A stretch of 64,000 nt of DNA, taken from positions 248,001 to 312,000 of the forward strand of contig NZ_JACPYU010000002.1 of NCBI RefSeq assembly GCF_016195855.1, written 5' to 3'. The DNA is from Aquabacterium sp. (GTDB taxonomy: Bacteria > Pseudomonadota > Gammaproteobacteria > Burkholderiales > Burkholderiaceae_C). How positions within the stretch are numbered: position 1 is the stretch's first letter; each line of letters begins with the position of its first letter. A program made the position numbers and the translations under genes. Of the stretch, positions 27,133 to 35,344 are shown one piece after another. The notes under the pieces are model-generated. The model searched no databases, was not told the DNA's origin, and saw only the letters and a list, made by a program, of their open reading frames with translations.

Positions 27133-27492
27133 GTGCCGCCAGACGACTCCATCCCCCAACTCGCCCAGCGCCTGCAACAGTTCGCCGACGCGCGTGACTG
27201 GGGCCCCTTCCACTCGCCCAAGAACCTCGCCTCGGCCCTGATCGTGGAGGCCGGTGAACTGCTGGAGCACTTCCAGTGGATGACCGAAGCGCAAAGCCGC
27301 AACCTGGATGCCGACAAGAAGCAGGCCGTGGCCCACGAGATGGCCGACGTGCTGCTTTACCTGGTGCAGCTGTCGTCCGCGCTGGGCGTGGACCTGATGG
27401 CAGCGGCGCGCGAGAAGATGGCGATCAACGAAAGCCGCTACCCGGTGGACCAGGCCCGCGGCAGCAGCCGCAAGTACGACGAGCTGGGTTAA
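27133..27492 (+). CDS. MazG-like nucleotide pyrophosphohydrolase
   Basis: A 119-residue all-alpha NTP pyrophosphatase of the MazG/RS21-C6 (dCTPase) type. Metal-binding acidic residues are visible in VEAGELLEHFQW and EMADVLLYLVQL, the EExxE and ExxD pattern of the family. It would hydrolyse a non-canonical or excess nucleoside triphosphate to the monophosphate. The start is GTG 27133; the nearby ATG is out of frame. Its stop overlaps that of the convergent pcm-like gene by four bases. Confidence 0.9.
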   Translation: MPPDDSIPQLAQRLQQFADARDWGPFHSPKNLASALIVEAGELLEHFQWMTEAQSRNLDADKKQAVAHEMADVLLYLVQLSSALGVDLMAAAREKMAINESRYPVDQARGSSRKYDELG

Positions 27493-28175
27493 GCGCGAAG
27501 GGCGGGCGCGCCGCCCGTCAAAGGCACAAACGCCACCGGCAGCAAGCCCGACTCGGTCACCTGCCCCTGCGCATCCTTGCTGACCAGTACCAGTTCCTGC
27601 CGGCCATGCTGCGGCCCCACCGGGATCACCATCCGGCCCCCGGGCTTGAGCTGCTCAACCAAGGCTGGCGGGATCACGGGCGAAGCGGCCGTCACCACGA
27701 TGGCGTCATAAGGCCCACCCGCTGGCCAGCCGCTGTGCCCATCGCTGTGGTGCACATGCACGTTGTGCAAGCCCATGCCTTGCAGGCGCTGTGCGGCCAT
27801 GCGGGCCAGGGCCCCGATCACCTCCACCGATTGCACCTGCTTGACCAGCCCAGCCAGCACCGCGGCCTGGTAGCCCGAGCCGGTGCCGATCTCCAGCACC
27901 ACGTCATCGGGCTTGGGGTCGATCAGGTCCGTCATCAAGGCCACGATGAAGGGTTGCGAGATGGTCTGCTGGTGGCCGATGGGCAGGGGCGCGTCCAGCC
28001 AGGCCTCGTCCTGCAGATCGGGGTCGACAAAGGCGTCACGGGGCACGGCCGCCATGGCCCGCATGACCCGGTCAGACAGCATGGGGCGGCCGGTACAGGC
28101 GCCGCATGACAAGGCCTCGGCACGGATGTGATCCAGCAAGGCGTCGATGGCCTGCTGGCGGTGGTGGGTGCTCAT
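27489..28175 (-). CDS. pcm: Protein-L-isoaspartate O-methyltransferase
   Basis: Pcm methylates isoaspartyl residues in damaged proteins using S-adenosylmethionine. The 228-residue protein has the PCMT landmarks: MRAMAAVPRDAFVDPDL, the substrate loop LPIGHQQTISQPFIVALM, the SAM-binding VLEIGTGSGYQAAVL and the YDAIVVTAA strand with LKPGGRMVIPVG. Length is normal. It stands alone, with no surE or rpoS-type neighbour as in E. coli. Confidence 0.94.
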   Translation of the reverse strand: MSTHHRQQAIDALLDHIRAEALSCGACTGRPMLSDRVMRAMAAVPRDAFVDPDLQDEAWLDAPLPIGHQQTISQPFIVALMTDLIDPKPDDVVLEIGTGSGYQAAVLAGLVKQVQSVEVIGALARMAAQRLQGMGLHNVHVHHSDGHSGWPAGGPYDAIVVTAASPVIPPALVEQLKPGGRMVIPVGPQHGRQELVLVSKDAQGQVTESGLLPVAFVPLTGGAPALRA

Positions 28176-28249
28176 GCCTGCGGTCCCCCTGGTCAGCCTG
28201 TCGTGGCTACCAGCATAGCCCCGGCTGCGCGTGCATGCCAGTGCGTATC

Positions 28250-28594
28250 ATGGCCACCATGACTTCGCCTTCCCCCAAACCCCCGTCCTTCAAGCTGGCC
28301 GTGGGCGGCGCCATCTGGCTGGGGCTGACCTGGCTGGCCTACGCGCTGTTCCTGGTCAACACGCCCATCACCTTGCAAAGCGTGCAGGCGGGCGCCATCA
28401 CCATGGCCCGTGGTGCGGTGATGGCCAGCACCGCCATGGCCTTGCTGGCGATGATCGCGGGGCTGATCAAACTGGCCTTGCTGAAACGGCGGGATGCCTC
28501 TTTGGTGATCGCGGCGATCTGGTCGATGGGCGCACTCTCGCTGGCCTTCTCGATCTACATGCTGACCCGGCCTTTGCTGGACTCGGCCATCTGA
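28250..28594 (+). CDS. Small membrane protein of unknown function
   Basis: A 114-residue protein with three hydrophobic segments: GGAIWLGLTWLAYALFL, GAVMASTAMALLAMIAGLIK and LVIAAIWSMGALSLAFSIYM. Starts at 28250 and 28259 are both possible. The N-terminus is Pro/Lys-rich and probably cytoplasmic. No family recognised. Confidence 0.65.
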   Translation: MATMTSPSPKPPSFKLAVGGAIWLGLTWLAYALFLVNTPITLQSVQAGAITMARGAVMASTAMALLAMIAGLIKLALLKRRDASLVIAAIWSMGALSLAFSIYMLTRPLLDSAI

Positions 28595-28726
28595 CCTGAA
28601 TCTGAGCATCTGCACCTGCCCCGCGGCTTCCCCCACTGCCGCACTCGGTCTCATACCCGAGCACAAGCGTGGCCTTGCCCGATGGGTTTTCAATGGCGTG
28701 GTCATCATCCCGATCCCCTCACTGCC

Positions 28727-29194
28727 ATGCCTGCCCTGCTGCTGTCCACCACCGCCATCGACATCAAGCCCGCCAAGCCCCATGGCCTGGCCGACCTGGG
28801 TGTGCCCTTGACCGAGGCCACGCTCGTCAAGAAGGGCAAGCTCGCAGAGTTCGCGCAATCGCAAGACAGCGGCAAGGTGGGCCGCCGCTTTCAGAACATC
28901 CGCGTGACCGCCGTCAAGACAACGGAAGGTGGTGTCCAGGCATCCAAACTCATCGTCGCCTTCGAGGTTTTTGGTGACGACAACGTGCCGGTGGTGGGCA
29001 ACCAGGGCGTGGCCGCCGTGCTGCATGCCGGCGAGCGGGCGCTGCAGGACTTGCCGCTGGGCAGCTTGTTCCTGCCCTATGCCTGCGCCTGGTACGAGAA
29101 CCGCTATGCCGCCGACATCAGCAACGAGGTGTTCGACCAACTGGACCGCCTGCACTTCGTGGCGCAAGCCGATGACGTGCGCTGCATCGCCTGA
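28727..29194 (+). CDS. Soluble protein of unknown function
   Basis: A 155-residue protein starting MPALLLSTTAID. It has alternating strands (RRFQNIRVTAVKTTEG, SKLIVAFEVFGDD) and a terminal acidic helix. No signal peptide, motif or family recognised. It is followed after 11 bases by the Rieske gene and may form a small operon with it. Confidence 0.65.
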   Translation: MPALLLSTTAIDIKPAKPHGLADLGVPLTEATLVKKGKLAEFAQSQDSGKVGRRFQNIRVTAVKTTEGGVQASKLIVAFEVFGDDNVPVVGNQGVAAVLHAGERALQDLPLGSLFLPYACAWYENRYAADISNEVFDQLDRLHFVAQADDVRCIA

Positions 29195-29205
29195 GCGGTT
29201 GCACC

Positions 29206-29523
29206 ATGACCTTTCAGACGCTTTGCAAGCAGCGCTACCTGGGTGAGGGCGAGAGCACGCCCTTCATGCTCGACGGGCGCGAGGTGTTGGTGCTGTGGCC
29301 TGATGGGGGCCAGCCGCGGGCCTTCCATGGGGTGTGCCCGCATGAGGGCCAAAGCCTGGTCAACAACTCGGACTTCAATGGCCGCGTGCTGATCTGCACC
29401 GTCCATGGCTGGGTGTTCGATGGGCGCAATGGCGAGGGCTTGCGGCCCGAAGGTTGCCGTATCCGCGAGTACCCACTGCGCCTGGTGGATGGGGGCCTGG
29501 TCGAGGTGGACCTGGAGGGCTGA
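29206..29523 (+). CDS. Rieske [2Fe-2S] domain protein
   Basis: A 105-residue stand-alone Rieske ferredoxin. Cluster ligands are Cys44 and His46 (CPHEGQSL) and Cys64 and His67 (CTVHGWVFDG). The second box is followed by the expected ARTG-like turn. It would carry electrons to an oxygenase or reductase; none lies beside it. The upstream 155-residue unknown protein could be a partner. Confidence 0.9.
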   Translation: MTFQTLCKQRYLGEGESTPFMLDGREVLVLWPDGGQPRAFHGVCPHEGQSLVNNSDFNGRVLICTVHGWVFDGRNGEGLRPEGCRIREYPLRLVDGGLVEVDLEG

Positions 29524-29540
29524 ACGCGTGTCAGCGCGTG

Positions 29541-29675
29541 TCAGCGGTGCACGAACTGGCAGGCCTTGGTGTCGGGGTTGCACACACGGACCAGGTCGCT
29601 TTTCACATGCGTGGCAAACAGACCTTGTGCGATCACGACGCCCGCGATCAGGGCGATGGACAGACGGACACTCAT
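29541..29675 (-). CDS. Small exported peptide of unknown function
   Basis: A 44-codon gene with a good ribosome site (AGGAGA seven bases before ATG 29675). It encodes a hydrophobic leader (LSIALIAGVVIAQGLFA) and then a short tail with two cysteines (CNPDTKAC). The length, site and leader support a real small secreted or membrane-anchored peptide. No family recognised. Confidence 0.55.
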   Translation of the reverse strand: MSVRLSIALIAGVVIAQGLFATHVKSDLVRVCNPDTKACQFVHR

Positions 29676-30005
29676 GCTGCTCTCCTTGCAGTGCAAGCGG
29701 ATGTAAGTAGCGTAGTCACTGCGGCGTTTTGGCGCTACAGGGTCGACACCCTGGAATGCAGGGGGCATGAACCCCTGGTCGATCAGGCTGTGAGCTTGGT
29801 CACGCTTGCGCCACCCTGCGGCAAGGGGCCCGCAGGGCGCGTCACCAGGCGTTTGACCCTTGACCTGAGTCAACTGCACACCCCCCTAGAACGTAGTCCT
29901 TCACCGTTTTGAAACCCTTGTTCCCATAAACTGAAATCAGATTTCACTTCTGAGAACAAGGCAATCCATGCAGTGGGGTGTACGCGGCTTGAGGGGGGCT
30001 CGGTC
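29676..30005. other. 330-base intergenic region rich in inverted repeats, upstream of the eCIS operon
   Basis: No credible gene lies here. It contains several hairpins: GTAGCG (29707-29712) with CGCTAC (29733-29738), CAGGGT-CGAC-ACCCTG (29738-29753), and CCCTGCGG (29814-29821) with CCGCAGGG (29830-29837). The nested dyads at 29916-29961 are listed separately. The DNA becomes A/T-rich toward the operon, as expected for its promoter. Confidence 0.6.
29909..29961 (+). promoter_or_regulatory. Putative eCIS promoter with nested operator dyads
   Basis: A perfect 15-bp palindrome TGAAATCAGATTTCA (29932-29946) lies inside a wider inverted repeat CCTTGTTC (29916-29923) / GAACAAGG (29954-29961). A possible -35 TTGAAA (29909-29914) is 17 bases from TGAAAT (29932-29937), a weak -10 that overlaps the palindrome. 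The site is 45-90 bases upstream of the first eCIS start codon and is a good candidate operator. Confidence 0.5.
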
Positions 30006-30578
30006 TTGATCGAACTCGCCTTGAAGTTCCTCAGCGACGAGGCCAACGGCTTCATGGCGCGTCGCCTGGGCCTGGACCTGGGCAAGCTGGATGTCGGCCC
30101 CTTTGTGGACTACACAACCGGCGCGCTGGCCATCGGTGTGGACACCACCCGCATGACACTGTTCCAGATCGAGGAAGAGCGCGTGATGCGCGAGCAGCTG
30201 CCCGTGCGCCAGATCGTGGCCGGTCGTGAATTGACCCTGCCGCCGCCCTTGAAGGTCAACCTCATCGTGGTGGTCAGCGGGCGCTTTCAGCATTACGACC
30301 AGTGCCTGCGCCAGCTGTCGCTGCTGCTGACCTTCTTCCAGTCGCACCCGGTCTTCACGCCCACCGACTACCCCGGCATGCCCGCCGGCATCGAGCGCCT
30401 GTCGGTCGAGTTGCTGAACTACGGCCCCGAGCAGCTCAACCAGTTGTGGACCTGCATCGGCAGCAAGCACCTGCCGGCCATGGTCTACCGCGTGCGCATG
30501 CTGTGGCTGCAGGACGCCGAGCCGCAAGGCACGGGCTCGCCCGTCACCGGCATCCAGACGCGCATGGAGATGCGATGA
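30006..30578 (+). CDS. eCIS tube terminator/cap protein (Afp16/Pvc16, DUF4255)
   Basis: A 190-residue protein of the DUF4255 family, which caps the end of the sheath and tube in Afp, PVC and MAC particles and sets where assembly stops. It has the family opening (IELALKFLSDEANGFM) and closing strands (LSVELLNYGPEQLNQLW, then AMVYRVRMLWLQ). The start is TTG 30006, after a GAGGGGGG site, because family members begin at this point; GTG 29973 is possible. It is the first gene of the operon and its stop overlaps the next start. Confidence 0.88.
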   Translation: MIELALKFLSDEANGFMARRLGLDLGKLDVGPFVDYTTGALAIGVDTTRMTLFQIEEERVMREQLPVRQIVAGRELTLPPPLKVNLIVVVSGRFQHYDQCLRQLSLLLTFFQSHPVFTPTDYPGMPAGIERLSVELLNYGPEQLNQLWTCIGSKHLPAMVYRVRMLWLQDAEPQGTGSPVTGIQTRMEMR

Positions 30579-31582
30579 ACACAGGCTTTCGCACGCTGTG
30601 GACCATCGCCCTGTCGCACGCCTTTCATGGCGGCATGAGCGACGCCCTGGCCTTTGTGGTGCCACCGGCCACGCAGGATGCGCTCAAGGCCATGCGGGCC
30701 ATGGCGCGCGAGATCGACGGCCGCCTGCATGTGCTGATCGAAGAAGACGCCGATGGCCATGCCCTGATCGACAGCACGGGCCGCACCCTGGTGTTCGGCC
30801 TGGCCCCACGCAGCGCCACCTTCGTGCAGTACACGGGCGACCTGGGTCTGCAAAAAGGCCAGCAGGCCTTGTTCGCCAATGCGGTATCCATCGATGCCAT
30901 TGATGCCCAACCCACCGGGGTGCGCATCAGCGGCAGCCGCATCACCATCACGCCGAAGCGAGACGAGCGCCCCTTGACGCTGCGTGCGGTCACCGCTGGT
31001 GGCCTGCCCAAAGCCAGCATCACCTTGTCGCCCACCGATGCCAGCTGGCAGTGGGACGCAGGCGGTTTGCAAGGCGAGGTGCAGATCACCGAAGAAGCGC
31101 AGCCCGGCATGGTGCTGGCGCAGCAGCGCCTGTTCATCGCGCCGGGCCTTGCCGATTGCTGGGGCGTGTTGACGCTCCAGATCGCCGCAGACCACGTGCT
31201 GCACGGCCACGACTTCACCTTGACGCTGCCCGCCCGCGAAGACGTGCTGCGCTACTACGTGCTGGTCAAGCCCGCCAACCAGGCGGACTTCGACAGCATC
31301 CAGATCCAGGACCAGGGCGCGGCCACCGACAGCCGCAACCCCGTCACCTTCACCCGCCACGTGCCGCCTTTCGGCCAGGGTCACCTTTCCCCTGATCTGC
31401 TCGATCCGGGGCACACCCGTCAGCTCGTGCTGTTTGAAGCCAATGCGCCCATTGCCCGCCAGGCCCGGGGCCCGCATGGCATCGCACTGCAAAGGCTGGG
31501 TGAAGTGCTCATCGGCGATCTGCCTCAGCCCGGGGCCGATCGCGGCGATGCCCAGTTTGTCGTCCACCTGAGTAAACCGTAG
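30575..31582 (+). CDS. eCIS-associated protein of unknown function
   Basis: A 335-residue protein whose ATG overlaps the DUF4255 stop (ATGA). The N-terminus (FRTLWTIALSHAFHGGMS, then DALAFVVPPATQDAL) resembles a protein I recall beside DUF4255 genes in Bacteroidetes contractile systems. The rest is beta-rich (TLVFGLAPRSATFVQYTGD, VTFTRHVPPFG). No signal peptide or transmembrane segment. Placement between cap and sheath genes suggests a structural or assembly role, for example a cap adaptor, but this is inference. Confidence 0.75.
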   Translation: MNTGFRTLWTIALSHAFHGGMSDALAFVVPPATQDALKAMRAMAREIDGRLHVLIEEDADGHALIDSTGRTLVFGLAPRSATFVQYTGDLGLQKGQQALFANAVSIDAIDAQPTGVRISGSRITITPKRDERPLTLRAVTAGGLPKASITLSPTDASWQWDAGGLQGEVQITEEAQPGMVLAQQRLFIAPGLADCWGVLTLQIAADHVLHGHDFTLTLPAREDVLRYYVLVKPANQADFDSIQIQDQGAATDSRNPVTFTRHVPPFGQGHLSPDLLDPGHTRQLVLFEANAPIARQARGPHGIALQRLGEVLIGDLPQPGADRGDAQFVVHLSKP

Positions 31583-31597
31583 AGGAGCGAATCCGCC

Positions 31598-33559
31598 ATG
31601 CCAACCTACCGCACGCCTGACGTGTATGTCGAAGAGATCTCGGTGTTCCCACCCTCGGTGGCCGAGGTGGCGACCGCCGTGCCTGCCTTCATTGGCTACA
31701 CCGCCAAAGCCACCCGCGATGTCGAGGGCGACCTCAAGAACGTGCCCACGCGCGTGACCTCGCTGCTGGAGTTCGAGCAGCTCTTCGGCGGTGTGCCCAC
31801 GCTGGACGTGAGCAAGGTGCTGCTGGACGACGCGGGCAACTTCCTGCGCGCCGAGCTGGGCACGGGCAACACCAAGCACCTGTACGACAGCATGCGCCTG
31901 TTCTTCGACAACGGCGGTGGCCCTTGCTACATCGTGTCGGTGGGCAAGCACACGGACAGCATCGACAAGGACCAGCTCATTGCCGGCCTGGCCAAGGTGG
32001 CCACGGTGGACGAGCCCACCATCCTGCTGTCGCCCGATGCGGCCTCGCTGGACGCGGACGGCCTGGCCGCCTTCCAGCAAGCCACGCTGGCCCAGGCCGG
32101 CAAGCTGGGTGACCGCGTGGCCCTGATGGACACGAGCTACTACGACAACAAGACCGCGCACGGCACCGCCATCGACAACTTCCGCAGCAAGGTCGGCATC
32201 AACAGCCTGAAGTACGGCACGGCCTACGCGCCCTGGCTCAAGATCAACTATCCCAAGCAAGTGGGTTACGCCGACCTGACCAAGCCGGCCACCAAGCTGT
32301 ACAAGGGCTCGCAGCCCGTGGACCTGTCCACGCTGACCTCCGAGCAGGCCATCAAGGACAAGCTCGCGCGCCTGGACAAGGTGCTGGCCGACCTGCCCCT
32401 GATCGCCACGACCAAGGCCAATCTGTTCGACCCGCAAACCAGCTTCTCGGGCAAGCAGGATGCGCTGCTGATGGCCTACAAGGGCGGCAAGACCGTGGGC
32501 ACGGCGCAGGCGGTGTTCGACTTCCTGATGGACGCCGCCCGCGCGGTGGATGGCCTGGTGAGCGCTGCCGTCAAGCTGACCTGTGCCGAGCTGGTCACCA
32601 TCGTCAACAGCCAGATCACCGACGTGCTGGTGCCGGTCTACAAGCCGCTGCTGGCCATTGAAAAGGAACTGGCCCTGGCCGCACCGGCCTACACCGTGCA
32701 GCAGGACCAGGGCACGGCGCCTTCGGCCACCGCCTGGGGCACGACCTGGACGGCCGTGGCCGCCAGCACGGGCAAGGTCCCCACCGCGCCGGGCACCACC
32801 TTGGCCGCGCAGCTGGACGCCACCATGCCCACCGTGCTGGCGGCACTGGCCGCAGTCGGCACCGCGCTGTCGCAGATCGCGGCGGCGGCCACCACCTACC
32901 GCAGCAACGACGAAGCCTATCTGGGCGAGAACTTCAGCCTCTACCGCGCCATCCTCAAGGGCGTCAACGGCGCCGTCACCGTGTGCCCACCGTCTGGTGC
33001 CATCGCCGGCATCTACGCCCTGGTGGACAACCAGCGTGGCGTGTGGAAGGCCCCGGCCAACGTCAGCCTCAATGGCGTGCTGGCGCCCACCTACCTGTTT
33101 GACAGTGACGACACCGACAACCTCAACATCGACGCCAACTCGGGCAAGTCGGTCAACGCCATCCGCGCCTTTGCGGGCAAGGGCACGCTGGTCTGGGGTG
33201 CACGCACGCTGGCCGGCAACGACAACGAGTGGCGCTACATCTCGGTGCGCCGCTTCTACAACATGGTCGAGGAGTCGGTGAAGAAGTCCACCTACTGGGC
33301 CGTGTTCGAACCCAATGACGCCAACACCTGGGTCAAGGTGCGCGGCATGATCGAGAACTACCTGACTCAGAAGTGGCGCGAAGGCGCGCTGGCCGGCGCC
33401 AGCACCAAGGACGCCTTCTTCGTGCGCTGCGGCCTGGGCACCACGATGAGCAGCCAGGACATCCTGGAAGGCCGCCTGATCGTCGAGATCGGCATGGCCG
33501 TGGTCCGCCCCGCGGAATTCATCATCCTGAAGTTCTCGCACAAGCTGCAGACCTCCTGA
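31598..33559 (+). CDS. Contractile sheath protein (Afp2/Pvc2-like) with large insertion
   Basis: The sheath surrounds the inner tube and contracts to drive it. The 653-residue protein begins with the conserved TPDVYVEEISVFPPSV and VPAFIGYTAKA. It closes with the sheath C-terminal domain (SVKKSTYWAVFEPND, then WREGALAGAS, RPAEFIILKFSHKL) that links subunits. Between the WLKINY strand (about residue 212) and the CPPSGAIAGIYALVD/RGVWKAPANV block (about residue 460) lies an Ala-rich helical insertion of roughly 230 residues. That makes it far longer than Pvc2 (about 350). It is the only sheath gene here, whereas Afp has three. Good AGAGGAG ribosome site. Confidence 0.93.
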   Translation: MPTYRTPDVYVEEISVFPPSVAEVATAVPAFIGYTAKATRDVEGDLKNVPTRVTSLLEFEQLFGGVPTLDVSKVLLDDAGNFLRAELGTGNTKHLYDSMRLFFDNGGGPCYIVSVGKHTDSIDKDQLIAGLAKVATVDEPTILLSPDAASLDADGLAAFQQATLAQAGKLGDRVALMDTSYYDNKTAHGTAIDNFRSKVGINSLKYGTAYAPWLKINYPKQVGYADLTKPATKLYKGSQPVDLSTLTSEQAIKDKLARLDKVLADLPLIATTKANLFDPQTSFSGKQDALLMAYKGGKTVGTAQAVFDFLMDAARAVDGLVSAAVKLTCAELVTIVNSQITDVLVPVYKPLLAIEKELALAAPAYTVQQDQGTAPSATAWGTTWTAVAASTGKVPTAPGTTLAAQLDATMPTVLAALAAVGTALSQIAAAATTYRSNDEAYLGENFSLYRAILKGVNGAVTVCPPSGAIAGIYALVDNQRGVWKAPANVSLNGVLAPTYLFDSDDTDNLNIDANSGKSVNAIRAFAGKGTLVWGARTLAGNDNEWRYISVRRFYNMVEESVKKSTYWAVFEPNDANTWVKVRGMIENYLTQKWREGALAGASTKDAFFVRCGLGTTMSSQDILEGRLIVEIGMAVVRPAEFIILKFSHKLQTS

Positions 33560-33591
33560 TCCCACACTGAACCACATCCGAAGGAATCGAC

Positions 33592-34026
33592 ATGCCCGGT
33601 CAATATCCCTTGCCCGTCTTCCACTTCTCTGTTCAGTGGGGCGGCAACCGCCTTGGCTTCTCCGAGGTGACAGGTCTCACACAAGAAAACCAGGTCATCG
33701 AATACCGCGACGGCTCCTTCCCGGAGTACTCGTCCATCAAGATGCCCGGCCTGCGCAAGTTCAGCAACATCACGCTCAAGCGCGGTGTGGTCAAGTCGGA
33801 CAACGACTTCTACAAATGGCTCACCACCATCAAGCTCAACACCGTGGAGCGGCGTGACCTCACCATCAGCCTGCTCAACGAATCGCACGAGCCCGTGATG
33901 GTCTGGAAGATCCACAACGCCTTCCCCGTCAAGGTGGAAGGGCCGCAACTGAAGGCCGCGGCCAACGAGGTGGCGATCGAGTCCATCGAGATCGCGCACG
34001 AGGGCATGGAAGTGCAGAACGAGTAA
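33592..34026 (+). CDS. Inner tube protein (Afp1/Pvc1-like, T4 gp19 family)
   Basis: A 144-residue tube subunit. Family marks are FHFSVQWGGNRLGFSEVTGL, then GLRKFSNITLKRGVV, FYKWLTTI and LLNESHEPVMVWKIHNAFP. The hexameric rings it forms stack into the tube that is expelled when the sheath contracts and that may carry cargo in its lumen. An AAGGAA site precedes the ATG. Confidence 0.94.
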   Translation: MPGQYPLPVFHFSVQWGGNRLGFSEVTGLTQENQVIEYRDGSFPEYSSIKMPGLRKFSNITLKRGVVKSDNDFYKWLTTIKLNTVERRDLTISLLNESHEPVMVWKIHNAFPVKVEGPQLKAAANEVAIESIEIAHEGMEVQNE

Positions 34027-34035
34027 GCCGGGCCC

Positions 34036-34479
34036 ATGTACACACCACCCGTAGGCTTTCACTTCAAGGTCGAGGTGCAAGGGCTGTCGCCTTCGGAGGA
34101 TGGGGATACCCGCTTCACCGACGTCGGCGGCCTGAGCGTGGACATCGCCACCGAAGAAGTGCCCGAAGGTGGCGAGAACCGCTTTGTGCAGCGCTACCCC
34201 GTGCGCGCCAAGTTCCCGGACCTGGTGCTCAAGCGGGGGCTGATGAAACAGTCCGCCATCTGGGACTGGGTGCGCCAGTGCATCGAAAACCTGGACATCC
34301 AGCCCCACAACGTCATCGTCACCTTGCTCAACGAACAGCGTGAGCCCTTGATGACCTGGCGCATCGTGGGGGCCTACCCGGTGAAGTGGTCGGTCAGTGA
34401 TTTCAATGCCTCGGCCAATGCCTATGTGGTCGAGTCCTTGCAACTGGCCTACCAGTACTTCACGCTGGACAAAGCCTGA
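34036..34479 (+). CDS. Second inner tube protein (Afp5-like, tube initiator)
   Basis: A 147-residue paralogue of the preceding tube protein: GFHFKVEVQGLSPSEDGDTR, a DVGGLSVDI strand, LVLKRGLMK, and LLNEQREPLMTWRIVGAYP. In Afp/PVC the Afp5 copy forms the layer between the spike complex and the regular tube. Gene order (after Afp1, before Afp6/7) agrees. Nine bases separate it from the preceding stop. Confidence 0.92.
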   Translation: MYTPPVGFHFKVEVQGLSPSEDGDTRFTDVGGLSVDIATEEVPEGGENRFVQRYPVRAKFPDLVLKRGLMKQSAIWDWVRQCIENLDIQPHNVIVTLLNEQREPLMTWRIVGAYPVKWSVSDFNASANAYVVESLQLAYQYFTLDKA

Positions 34480-34509
34480 TCGCCACCTTGAACCTGTGCG
34501 GAGCCCGTC

Positions 34510-34671
34510 ATGCCATTGATCGTTGATGAAGTCGTGATCTCGGTCGAGGTCAGCAACCAGGAGTCGGGTGGCAGCGCCACGCCGCCGCCGGCCCTGCAGG
34601 ACCGCCAGGCCCTGGTCAGCGAGTGCGTGGAGCGCGTGCTCGAGATCCTGCGCGAGCAGAAGGAGGCCTGA
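34510..34671 (+). CDS. Small eCIS protein (Afp6-like, DUF5908)
   Basis: A 53-residue protein (MPLIVDEVVISVEVSN start, LVSECVERVLEILREQ helix at the end). Size, N-terminal strand and position between the Afp5 and LysM genes match the tiny DUF5908/Afp6 proteins of other eCIS loci. Its stop overlaps the start of the LysM gene. Role unknown, probably a baseplate accessory. Confidence 0.8.
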   Translation: MPLIVDEVVISVEVSNQESGGSATPPPALQDRQALVSECVERVLEILREQKEA

Positions 34672-35342
34672 TGAGCGGTGCATCCGGCCAGCTTGAGAAG
34701 CTCTTGATCCAGGCCTTCACCAAGCCGGATTACAGCGGCTCGGCCATCGGCACCTTCGAGGCCTATGTCAACCCGGCCGAGCTGACCTTGTCTTACGAGA
34801 TGGAGTACGACAGTGCCCAAGGTGCCGGCACCACGGGCAGCCGCATGGACTTCAAGAAGGTCAAGCCGGGCGACCTGAGCCTGAACTTCTTTCTGGATGG
34901 CACCGGGGCCAATGGCGTGGCCCTGGATGTGCAGCAAAAGATCGCCTCCTTCCAGACCGTGACCGGCTACAACGGCGACATCCACCGCCCCAACTACCTC
35001 AAGGTGGCCTGGGGCAAGATCGCTGTCAAGCGTTGCGTGCTCAAGAGCGCGTCCATCGTCTACAAGCTGTTCAAGCCCACGGGCGAGCCGTTGCGGGCCG
35101 TGATCACGGCCGTGTTCTCGGATGCGTCTGATGATCAGACCCGCGTGGCGCTGGCCCAGGACTCGTCTCCCGACCTCACCCATGTGCGCGTGCTCAAGGC
35201 CGGCGACACGCTCTACAGCCTGTGCACCGCCATCTACGGTGACCCCTGTTATGCCCCCCGTGTGGCGCGCGCCAATGGCCTCAGTGGCTTTCGGCAACTG
35301 CCGCCCGGCACGCGCGTGGTGTTCCCCCCGTTGGAGAAGTAG
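34671..35342 (+). CDS. LysM baseplate hub protein (Afp7/Pvc7-like)
   Basis: A 223-residue protein. The N-terminal two-thirds form the hub-type domain (LIQAFTKPDYSG, FEAYVNPAELTLSYEMEYD, GDLSLNFFLDGTG). The C-terminus is a LysM domain (VRVLKAGDTLYSLCTAIYGD, then ARANGLSGFRQLPPG and VVFPP). In Afp/PVC this protein links tube and spike, like T4 gp53/gp48-type hub parts. The ATG at 34671 overlaps the preceding TGA. Confidence 0.92.
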   Translation: MSGASGQLEKLLIQAFTKPDYSGSAIGTFEAYVNPAELTLSYEMEYDSAQGAGTTGSRMDFKKVKPGDLSLNFFLDGTGANGVALDVQQKIASFQTVTGYNGDIHRPNYLKVAWGKIAVKRCVLKSASIVYKLFKPTGEPLRAVITAVFSDASDDQTRVALAQDSSPDLTHVRVLKAGDTLYSLCTAIYGDPCYAPRVARANGLSGFRQLPPGTRVVFPPLEK

Positions 35343-35344
35343 GC

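Noticed and set aside
30485..33577. Long open frame (about 1030 codons) on the minus strand opposite the sheath gene
   Set aside because: It mirrors the codon positions of the sheath gene in high-GC DNA, is rich in His, Gln, Gly and Val, and shows no domain.
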